Assembly: GCA_902805485.1 (NCBI GenBank)
Contig: CADCTM010000063.1
Coordinates: 1 to 5,078 of the forward strand
Reading direction: 5' to 3'
DNA from: an uncultured Coleofasciculus sp.
GTDB lineage: Bacteria > Cyanobacteriota > Cyanobacteriia > Cyanobacteriales > Coleofasciculaceae
Length of the DNA stretch: 5,078 bases
Part shown: one piece after another, positions 1-5,078 of the stretch
Layout: every line of letters starts with the position of its first letter
How positions within the stretch are numbered: the first letter of the stretch is position 1
Translations under genes and position numbers: made by a program
Notes under the pieces: model-generated
Seen by the model: the letters and a program-made list of their open reading frames with translations, nothing else
Databases searched by the model: none
What the model was told of the DNA's origin: nothing

Positions 1-561
1 ATCAGCGGTTGCTTCGTCAATGGGGAGTTCATCTAAAGCTTGCCGATAATTAGCCTTGAACGCCTTCTCATCGGGAATTTCTTTAAATTCATAGAAAGCA
101 GTGCCCTGTCCTTCTGCTAAATCCATCCCACGCTGGGCAATTTTTTTGAGAATTTGTCCACCGGATAAGTCACCGATGTAGCGGGTGTAGGAATGAGCAA
201 TTAACAGTTCGGGTTCTGAGGCAGATACTTCCCGAATACGCTGCACGTAGTCTTTAGTGGCAGCAGAAGGAGTGACTAGCTCCCGCCAATTAGGGCCGTA
301 GTAGTACACTAAGTCCTGCTCCAAGCTCTTTTTCCGGTTGAGCTGTTGGAAGTAGATTTTTGAGATGATGGGATGAGCCTGGAGACGTTCCATCTCTTCT
401 TCCATCGCCGAGTAGACGAAGTAGAGGTTGGATACTAGCTTCCGGTAGGAGGTTTTCTCAACGACGCCCTTTAAGAAGCATTTGATAAACCCAACGTTTT
501 CCGCCATTGTGTGAGCTTTTTTCGTGCCCTCACGCAATTTGGTGGCTAAATTGCTACTCAT
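1..561 (-). CDS. ho1: Heme oxygenase 1 (partial, C-terminus beyond window)
   Basis: Heme oxygenase is a soluble enzyme that uses reduced ferredoxin and O2 to open heme to biliverdin IXalpha, CO and Fe2+. In cyanobacteria this is the first step towards phycocyanobilin for phycobilisomes and phytochromes. The reverse strand reads 187 codons from the ATG at 561-559 (MSSNLATKLREGTKKAH) without a stop. The proximal heme ligand is His17, in the TKKAHTMAEN segment. The distal-helix signature YIGDLSGGQ spans residues 128-136, with Asp131 matching the catalytic Asp140 of human HO-1. The family is about 240 residues long, so roughly 50 C-terminal residues lie off the left edge. Upstream of the ATG is a weak Shine-Dalgarno-like AGGGA about 13 nt away. 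The sequence agrees best with the constitutive HO1 type; the ho1/ho2 assignment is from memory of the family. No bilin reductase or other pathway gene is adjacent in the window. Confidence 0.96.
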   Translation of the reverse strand, partial: MSSNLATKLREGTKKAHTMAENVGFIKCFLKGVVEKTSYRKLVSNLYFVYSAMEEEMERLQAHPIISKIYFQQLNRKKSLEQDLVYYYGPNWRELVTPSAATKDYVQRIREVSASEPELLIAHSYTRYIGDLSGGQILKKIAQRGMDLAEGQGTAFYEFKEIPDEKAFKANYRQALDELPIDEATAD

Positions 562-601
562 TCTAAATTTTCTTTCCCTAAAGTTGATAAAGAGTGTGTT
601 G

Positions 602-619
602 TTGCTCACAAAAGAGCAA
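602..619. repeat. Inverted repeat in the ho1 leader
   Basis: TTGCTC (602-607) and GAGCAA (614-619) form a perfect 6-bp inverted repeat with a 6-nt loop. It lies 41-58 nt upstream of the ho1 start codon. No T-run follows the stem on the ho1 strand, so it does not look like a terminator. It could be a leader hairpin or an operator; function is not shown by the sequence. Confidence 0.3.
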
Positions 620-667
620 AAAGCTGCCCAAAATGCTAGAGTAATCCGATTTTATGAGAAGTGCCGT

Positions 668-679
668 TAAGAATTCTTA
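668..679. repeat. 12-bp perfect palindrome upstream of ho1
   Basis: TAAGAATTCTTA is fully self-complementary. It sits 107-118 nt upstream of the ho1 ATG and about 10 nt downstream of a TATAAC -10-like hexamer on the ho1 strand, a typical place for a dimeric repressor to bind. It does not match the NtcA consensus (GTA-N8-TAC). A role as operator is inference only. Confidence 0.3.
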
Positions 680-755
680 CACAAACATAGTTATAGGGTC
701 AGCAATCGCAGGTAGGGATAGCGTTACACAGTGATAGGATGCTCAAACTTCAAAT

Positions 756-776
756 TAGTGGATAGGCATCCCACTA
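756..776. repeat. Hairpin-forming inverted repeat
   Basis: TAGTGG (756-761) pairs with CCACTA (771-776). Two further pairs (AT/AT) form inside, with one bulged C, and leave the 4-nt loop AGGC. No T-run follows on either strand, so a rho-independent terminator is unlikely. It lies 17 nt before a second possible hairpin. Confidence 0.3.
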
Positions 777-793
777 CGTGCTGCGGCGCTGAC

Positions 794-816
794 GTTCTTC
801 CTCTTAATTAAAGAAC
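794..816. repeat. Second inverted repeat, AT-rich loop
   Basis: GTTCTT (794-799) and AAGAAC (811-816) are perfect complements around an 11-nt loop. The palindrome TTAATTAA (804-811) overlaps the loop and the right arm. No T-run is attached. It may be a remnant regulatory or RNA element, or chance. Confidence 0.22.
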
Positions 817-843
817 CTCCAAAATGTCCGCCCCACAAGAATC

Positions 844-851
844 GCGATCGC
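844..851. repeat. HIP1 octamer (one of five in the window)
   Basis: GCGATCGC is the highly iterated palindrome HIP1, abundant in many cyanobacterial genomes. This copy is intergenic. The others are at 1463-1470 (monooxygenase remnant), 1999-2006 and 2957-2964 (gyrB) and 4515-4522 (miaA). Confidence 0.9.
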
Positions 852-1021
852 GCCGACAAGTCAGTTCACATTTGAGAACTAGCTACAACACAATACAATT
901 CCTCCAATGTATCAATTGCCTGGAGTCTCGCCAAGTCGTATTCCTACGAAAGATCCATACGTGTTTCTACCAGAGAGCTGTGAATCCCAGGATACTTAAA
1001 CTATCGCTAGGACAAGAATAA

Positions 1022-1084
1022 TTCCCGAATGCCGTCACAATAAAAAATAAAACAATTACAGATCAAGTCATTCAGATAGATGGT
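1022..1084 (+). pseudogene. Possible N-terminal scrap of the same monooxygenase
   Basis: Read from 1022, directly after a TAA at 1019-1021, this stretch gives FPNAV, eight residues, then DQVIQIDG. Many class A FAD monooxygenases have an L-W/F-PNAV, eight residues, D-x-V segment about 45-65 residues from the N-terminus, with the same spacing. The intervening residues do not match, and the frame then loses similarity and ends at a TAG at 1217-1219, in a different frame from the C-terminal remnant. If real, most of the middle of the gene has been deleted and the rest frameshifted. The similarity is short and judged from memory. Confidence 0.3.
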
Positions 1085-1170
1085 CTTAGGAATTCTCCTG
1101 AGTGCTGGCAGTCAGCCGCAAGTTTTGATTCGGCAATCCCTGGTGCTAGAACTTTAAGCTGTTGCGGTGA

Positions 1171-1803
1171 AACTACATTCCCAACTCAAAACGCAACCCT
1201 CTTACTCGCTTCAAAGCTAGAATAGAATGTTCTCCTGGCGAGTTTCGTCTGATATCAGGGGAAGGAAAAAACTTTGCGATTATTGATGTCGGAGGTGGGT
1301 TTACCTGTTGGACTGCCACAGGGTTAGCGAAAAGCGATTTACTGTCTACTAGTCCTACTGTTGCGAAGTCCCGCGTGCTGACCGAGTTCGGCGGTTGGCC
1401 GGAGCCTGTTGAAGAAATTGTGCAGGCAACAGATGCTTCTAGGATCGTTGAACGGGGGATATGCGATCGCCTACCCGTGGGACATTGGAGCCAAGGTCGA
1501 GTGACACTCTTAGGCGATGCCGCGCACCCAATGCGTCCGACGCTGGGGCAGGGGACGGGTATGGCGTTCGAGGATGCTTATGAACTGTCCGCTTGCCTTG
1601 AGTCGGGACTAAACCCCGAAGAGGCTCTCAAGAAGTATGAAACAGAGCGCATTCCCCGCTCTTCAATCATCCAAGAGCGGGCTGTGGCTGCGGGAGAGCG
1701 AGCCTACAAGGATGACAGGGCACAGCAACTGGCAAAGGCTGCGAAAAATTGGACACCAGATGAATTTGATGATTGGCTCTACAACCGACACTACAGGCAC
1801 TAA
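1171..1803 (+). pseudogene. FAD-dependent monooxygenase, N-terminally truncated remnant
   Basis: This is the C-terminal part of a class A (p-hydroxybenzoate hydroxylase-like) flavoprotein monooxygenase. Such enzymes are usually near 380-400 residues and use NAD(P)H, FAD and O2 to hydroxylate or epoxidise a substrate, which cannot be inferred here. The frame is open from 1171, after a TGA at 1168-1170, to the TAA at 1801-1803. Convincing similarity begins around 1231 (SPGEFRLISGEGKNFAIIDV). It continues through FGGWPEPVEEIV and the hallmark FAD-contacting RVTLLGDAAHP followed by the LGQGTGMAFEDA helix, then a normal C-terminus. The N-terminal GxGxxG dinucleotide fold and the central DG motif are absent. 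The only usable in-frame start is a GTG at 1375 with no Shine-Dalgarno, which would begin inside the substrate domain. A 142-residue product could not bind FAD normally, so I call this a pseudogene. The gene is convergent with gyrB. Confidence 0.82.
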
Positions 1804-1929
1804 TCGGTTCCCAAAAAAAGTAAATCCCAAAAGTAAAGGCGACTAGGTTTTTAGCCATAGCCGCACTTCCAAGAATTTGCAACTATTGTGCAACAAACTT
1901 TTGCAATCGCTGCGCGAATTGACTCTTCG
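1804..1929. terminator. Convergent gap with weak hairpins after gyrB
   Basis: The 126-bp gap lies between the 3' ends of the monooxygenase remnant and gyrB. On the gyrB strand, eight nt past the stop, 1921-1904 can fold into a stem (CAAT, a bulged T, CGC; loop GCA; GCG, ATTG). A second pair, TTGCA/TGCAA, lies at 1877-1893. Neither stem is GC-rich and neither is followed by a clear T-run, so any terminator here is weak and the call is tentative. Confidence 0.22.
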
Positions 1930-3855
1930 TTAGATATCCAAATCCGTCAAATTCAGTTTTGAACCGTAAGTTTCGATGAACTCGCGGCGTGGTGCAACGC
2001 GATCGCCCATTAAAACGGTAAAGACGCGATCGGCTTCGGCGGCATCTTCAATCTCTACCTGTTTCAAAGTCCGAGTTTGGGGATTCATCGTCGTTTCCCA
2101 CAGTTGCGTCGGCATCATTTCACCCAAGCCCTTAAAGCGTTGGATCGTATAGTTGGCATTAGCCGGGAACTCATTACGAACAAGATTAGTGAGTTCACGC
2201 TCACTATAACAATAGTAATGATTGCGTCCCCGCTCTACCTTATAAAGTGTAGGACAAGCGATATAAATGTAGCCTTGATCCACCAGCGCTCGTTGGTAAC
2301 GATAGAAGAATGTTAACAACAGCGTACGGATGTGAGCGCCATCTACGTCAGCGTCGGTCATAATTACGATCCGGTGATATCGTAATCCAGAAGGGTCAAA
2401 TTCTTCACCTTTAATCCCCAAACCCAGAGCCGTAATCAAGGCTTGAATTTCTGTATTCTTGTAGATTTTGGCGTCGTCTGTCTTCTCAATGTTAAGGATT
2501 TTACCCCGGAGAGGGAGGATGGCTTGAAATTGCCGATCGCGTCCTTGCTTGGCACTGCCGCCCGCTGAGTCACCTTCCACGATGAAGATTTCCGACTCTG
2601 AAGGGTCGCGAGAACTACAATCTGCTAGCTTACCGGGTAAGGGTGATGACTCCAGCACCGACTTGCGGCGCACCAAGTCACGGGCGCGACGGGCAGCTTC
2701 TGCGGCTTTAAAGGCTTGGATCGCTTTTTCTAAGATGGCGTCTGCCACGCCGGGGCGGAATTCTAGATACTCGGTTAAGACTTCTCCTACGAGGGACTCA
2801 ACGATACCCCGGACTTCGGTATTACCAAGTTTTGTTTTGGTTTGTCCTTCAAATTCTGGATCGGGGACTTTGACGGAAATCACGCCTGTTAAGCCTTCCC
2901 GGACGTTTTCGCCGCCGAGGTTGGCTTCACTTTCTTTGATTTTATTGCGCTTACGGGCGATCGCATTCATCGTCCGTGTCAATACGGCTTTTAGTCCTTC
3001 TAAGTGGGTGCCGCCATCAATTGTGCGGATGTTGTTGGCAAAGCCTAGCAGGTTATCACTATAGGCATCGACGCACCACTGCAAGGATACTTCGAGTTGA
3101 ACGCCGTTACGCTCTCCTTGGACGTAGATAATTTCTTCGTGGAGAGGTTCTTTCTCTCGGTTCATGTAGGCGACATATTCTTGAATGCCGCCTTCGTAGT
3201 AGTAGGTTTCAATCCGTGGTTCTTCGAGTCGGTGATCGCTAAAGGTTATTCTGACACCAGCATTCAAATAGGCTAGTTCTCGCAGACGGCCGGCGATGGT
3301 GGTGTAGTCAAACTCAATGCCTGTGGTGAATACTTGCGTGTCTGGCAAGAAAGCAACCGATGTGCCAGTTCGTGCTTCTTTGTAAGGTTTTTCGATTAAT
3401 TCCGTTTTAGGGACGCCTCGTTCAAACCGTTGAGTGTGAATCTTGCTCTCGCGCCAAACTGTTACCTCTACCCACTCGGAGAGGGCGTTAACGACAGAAA
3501 TCCCGACGCCGTGCAATCCGCCGGATACTTTATAGCCGCCGCCGCCAAACTTCCCTCCGGCGTGAAGTACCGTCATCACTGTTTCTATTCCAGATTTGCC
3601 AGTCTTGGAAACGATGCCCGTAGGAATGCCTCGTCCGTCGTCTGTAACGCTCACGGAACCATCAGCATTGATGTCAATTTCTATGTTGGTACAATGACCT
3701 GCCAGAGCTTCATCAACGGAGTTGTCTACTGCCTCGTAAACTAGATGATGGAGTCCCCTTGGTCCAGTAGAACCGATGTACATCCCTGGGCGCTTTCGCA
3801 CCGCTTCGAGCCCTTCCAGAACTTGAATCTGATCGGCACTGTAACTACTCGTCAT
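1930..3855 (-). CDS. gyrB: DNA gyrase subunit B (EC 5.6.2.2)
   Basis: GyrB is the ATPase subunit of the A2B2 gyrase that introduces negative supercoils. The 641-residue product is complete and of the short form, without the large insertion of gammaproteobacterial GyrB. Residues 1-220 are the GHKL ATPase, with Glu41 and Asn45 in YEAVDNSVDEA, DDGRGIP at 72-78, and the lid glycines GGKFGGGG and SGGLHGVG at 100-118. The transducer domain follows, with the ATP-contacting Lys340 in QTKTKL. The TOPRIM domain has EGDSAGGSAKQGRDR from Glu427 and DADVDGAH with Asp501, Asp503 and Asp505. QRFKGLGEM (572-580) and the tail ending in LNLTDLDI complete it. The sequence favours GyrB over ParE. I chose the ATG at 3855-3853 because it has TGGAG 10 nt upstream and starts at the usual MTSSYSADQIQVLEGLEAVR. 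The 32-residue extension to 3951 covers the promoter region and has no family similarity. gyrB is divergent from miaA. Confidence 0.98.
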   Translation of the reverse strand: MTSSYSADQIQVLEGLEAVRKRPGMYIGSTGPRGLHHLVYEAVDNSVDEALAGHCTNIEIDINADGSVSVTDDGRGIPTGIVSKTGKSGIETVMTVLHAGGKFGGGGYKVSGGLHGVGISVVNALSEWVEVTVWRESKIHTQRFERGVPKTELIEKPYKEARTGTSVAFLPDTQVFTTGIEFDYTTIAGRLRELAYLNAGVRITFSDHRLEEPRIETYYYEGGIQEYVAYMNREKEPLHEEIIYVQGERNGVQLEVSLQWCVDAYSDNLLGFANNIRTIDGGTHLEGLKAVLTRTMNAIARKRNKIKESEANLGGENVREGLTGVISVKVPDPEFEGQTKTKLGNTEVRGIVESLVGEVLTEYLEFRPGVADAILEKAIQAFKAAEAARRARDLVRRKSVLESSPLPGKLADCSSRDPSESEIFIVEGDSAGGSAKQGRDRQFQAILPLRGKILNIEKTDDAKIYKNTEIQALITALGLGIKGEEFDPSGLRYHRIVIMTDADVDGAHIRTLLLTFFYRYQRALVDQGYIYIACPTLYKVERGRNHYYCYSERELTNLVRNEFPANANYTIQRFKGLGEMMPTQLWETTMNPQTRTLKQVEIEDAAEADRVFTVLMGDRVAPRREFIETYGSKLNLTDLDI

Positions 3856-3865
3856 GTAAGGGATT

Positions 3866-3870
3866 CTCCA
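3866..3870 (-). promoter_or_regulatory. gyrB Shine-Dalgarno site
   Basis: TGGAG on the minus strand ends 10 nt before the ATG at 3855. It settles the start in favour of that ATG over the upstream in-frame one at 3951. Confidence 0.7.
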
Positions 3871-3876
3871 ATAAAA

Positions 3877-3944
3877 CCTGTAAGCCGTTGTGATGCTTAA
3901 AAATGAGAAAACACTAATGGATTGTAACACAAAAGGCTTACAGG
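3877..3944. repeat. Long inverted repeat in the gyrB promoter/leader
   Basis: CCTGTAAGCC (3877-3886) and GGCTTACAGG (3935-3944) are perfect 10-bp complements. Beyond one mismatched or slipped position the symmetry continues with TTGTG (3888-3892) against CACAA (3928-3932), giving arms of 16-17 bp around a 35-nt centre. On the gyrB strand the proximal arm is followed at once by TTTTATT and then the Shine-Dalgarno site. The centre holds a candidate extended -10. The element could be a two-half-site operator, a cruciform, or a leader hairpin if transcription starts further upstream. The symmetry is seen directly; the function is inferred. Confidence 0.7.
3921..3929 (-). promoter_or_regulatory. 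Candidate extended -10 promoter of gyrB
   Basis: The minus strand reads TGT-TACAAT: a TGn extension followed by a hexamer with 5 of 6 matches to TATAAT. No good -35 lies 16-18 nt upstream, which is tolerable for an extended -10 promoter. Transcription would start near 3914 and give a leader of about 60 nt with the Shine-Dalgarno site. The hexamer lies between the two arms of the inverted repeat. Confidence 0.4.
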
Positions 3945-4077
3945 CGACCACAGGGCAGTTTCCAGAGCAATTTATGTATGGGATTAACCCTTACCTAATT
4001 ACCTTGTTCTTTGTCAACTACGAATGATGAAGAAATTGCACGGGTTGGGGGAAGTCTGAGTTGATAGTTGTATTAAA

Positions 4078-5061
4078 ATGATGCGTTTGAATTTTGGGCG
4101 ACGGGGTTTGATTACAATTTGCGGTGCGACGGCAACGGGCAAGTCTGGGTTAGCTTTGGCATTAGCACAGCGCCTGGGTTGTGTGATTATTAGTGCAGAT
4201 TCTCGTCAGGTTTACCGGGAGTTTAATATTGGCACGGCAAAACCTTCAGTTGCCGAACAGCAGCAGGTGCCTCATTATTTAATAGATATCTGTGAGCCGA
4301 CTGAAACGATGACGCTAGCAGACTACCAACTGCAAGCGCAAGTCTTAATTGATCATTTTCATTTGCCTTCCCAAGAAAACGAGTTTTTCGAGGTTTGTGA
4401 GCAAACATCACTTCCGACAAACCATTTCCCTTTATTAGTTGGAGGTACAGGATTATACATTCGCTCGGTGGTACAGGGCTTGAAAATTCCGAGAGTTGCA
4501 CCACACATGGAATTGCGATCGCAACTTGCTTCTCTTGGTCAAACTCAGCTCTATGCTTTCCTCCAACAAGTTGACCCCACTGCTACTCAAAAGATTCATC
4601 CCAATGACGAAGTGAGGACATTACGAGCTTTAGAAGTATTTTACGTTACTGGGCGCCCTATTTCTGAGCAACAAGGCGAAAATCCTCCCAATTATCCGAT
4701 TCTCCAACTTGGTTTGGAATGTAGCGACTCTAATATCGTCAACCGGCGAATTCAACAGCGTACTGAGCAAATGTTAGGGTTAGGTTGGGAAGCGGAGGTG
4801 AAGTATCTTTGCGAGAAATATGGAGTTGATTTACCATTATTAAACACGTTGGGTTATCAGGAAATGAAGCAATATCTTGGGGGTGATATCTCTCTTTTAG
4901 AGGCAAAAGAATTAACAGTTTTACACACACGGCAATTTGCTAAACGACAACGGACTTGGTTTCGTGCTTATCCAGAAATTGTCTGGTTTGACGCCGATGC
5001 TCCTGATTTGTTGGAGAAGGTTTGGCAACGAGTGCAGGAGTTCATAGAAAATCTTAAGTGA
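4078..5061 (+). CDS. miaA: tRNA dimethylallyltransferase (EC 2.5.1.75)
   Basis: MiaA transfers the dimethylallyl group of DMAPP to N6 of A37 in tRNAs that read codons starting with U, giving i6A, which stabilises codon pairing. The 327-residue protein is complete. The P-loop GATATGKS is at 16-23, followed by DSRQVYREFNIGTAKPS from Asp41, the presumed general base. PHYLID is at 65-70, PLLVGGTGLYIRS at 118-130, HPNDEVRTLRALEV at 174-187, LNTLGYQEM at 255-263, and the tRNA-contacting TRQFAKRQRTWFR at 284-296. Residues about 95-117 form a loop some 18-20 residues longer than I recall in other MiaA proteins. Two adjacent ATGs, 4078 and 4081, could start it. No Shine-Dalgarno precedes either, which is common in cyanobacteria; the G-rich GGGGGAAG at 4047-4054 is too far away. 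Only 17 nt follow the TGA stop. Confidence 0.97.
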   Translation: MMRLNFGRRGLITICGATATGKSGLALALAQRLGCVIISADSRQVYREFNIGTAKPSVAEQQQVPHYLIDICEPTETMTLADYQLQAQVLIDHFHLPSQENEFFEVCEQTSLPTNHFPLLVGGTGLYIRSVVQGLKIPRVAPHMELRSQLASLGQTQLYAFLQQVDPTATQKIHPNDEVRTLRALEVFYVTGRPISEQQGENPPNYPILQLGLECSDSNIVNRRIQQRTEQMLGLGWEAEVKYLCEKYGVDLPLLNTLGYQEMKQYLGGDISLLEAKELTVLHTRQFAKRQRTWFRAYPEIVWFDADAPDLLEKVWQRVQEFIENLK

Positions 5062-5078
5062 GAGTGTTCGGAGCGACA

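Larger units (their letters stand above)
562..1021. other. Non-coding region upstream of ho1
   Basis: No convincing gene is present in this stretch. The part next to ho1 should hold its promoter. On the minus strand a TATAAC hexamer at 695-690 (5 of 6 matches to a -10) has no good -35 partner and would give a leader of about 120 nt. A 12-bp palindrome lies just downstream of it and a 6-bp inverted repeat lies nearer the gene; both are listed separately. Two possible hairpins occupy 756-816. A 65-codon open frame at 824-1021 (plus) and a 30-codon one at 907-999 (plus) have no Shine-Dalgarno and no recognisable motif, so I do not call either as a gene. The right end runs into possible monooxygenase remnants at 1022. 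Confidence 0.6.

Noticed and set aside
907..999. 30-codon open frame (starts MYQLPGVSPSRIPTK)
   Set aside because: The composition is protein-like, but it is too short to separate from chance. No Shine-Dalgarno precedes it and I know no homologue.
824..1021. 65-codon open frame on the plus strand
   Set aside because: It has no Shine-Dalgarno, no recognisable motif and an arginine/serine/cysteine-rich low-quality composition. It lies in a region with pseudogene debris.
2549..3064. 171-codon open frame opposite gyrB
   Set aside because: It is an antisense shadow of the strongly conserved GyrB reading frame, with no motif of its own. The other overlapping frames at 2077-2316 and 3430-3744 are the same.
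3856..3951. 32-residue N-terminal extension of GyrB
   Set aside because: It is not like any GyrB N-terminus, it overlaps the inverted repeat and the candidate promoter, and the internal ATG has a proper Shine-Dalgarno site.
4011..4017. TTGTCAA in the gyrB/miaA spacer as a shared -35 (TTGACA towards gyrB, TTGTCA towards miaA)
   Set aside because: No acceptable -10 lies 16-18 nt away in either direction: GTAAGG or TAAGGG for gyrB, AATTGC for miaA.
4071..4079. TATTAAAAT as a miaA -10
   Set aside because: It overlaps the start codon, so it could serve only a leaderless or internal transcript, and it has no -35 partner.

Overview
The window looks like chromosomal DNA from a cyanobacterium, most likely a filamentous one. 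Three things support this. Heme oxygenase, GyrB and MiaA all read like their cyanobacterial homologues. The HIP1 octamer GCGATCGC occurs five times in 5 kb, where chance predicts fewer than one. Finally, gyrB and miaA sit side by side and divergent, an arrangement I recall from Nostoc/Anabaena genomes. No mobile element, CRISPR array, tRNA or rRNA gene was seen.

Layout. Positions 1-561 (minus) hold the first 187 codons of ho1, heme oxygenase 1, cut by the window edge. Positions 562-1021 have no convincing gene: the ho1 upstream region with a palindrome and an inverted repeat, then two possible hairpins. Positions from about 1022 to 1803 (plus) hold the decayed remains of a class A FAD-dependent monooxygenase. 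Its C-terminal part is intact and carries the GDAAHP motif, but the N-terminal FAD-binding fold is gone. Positions 1930-3855 (minus) are a complete gyrB. Positions 4078-5061 (plus) are a complete miaA, divergent from gyrB across a 222-bp spacer.

The genes do not form a pathway. ho1 opens heme to biliverdin for phycobilin synthesis, gyrB supplies the ATPase subunit of DNA gyrase, and miaA modifies tRNA. They are independent housekeeping genes around a broken accessory gene. I see no novel multi-gene system. The most interesting non-coding signal is a perfect 10-bp inverted repeat (imperfectly longer) in the gyrB leader, whose arms bracket a candidate extended -10 promoter. The other observations are the monooxygenase remnant, an apparent extra loop in MiaA, and small symmetrical elements upstream of ho1.
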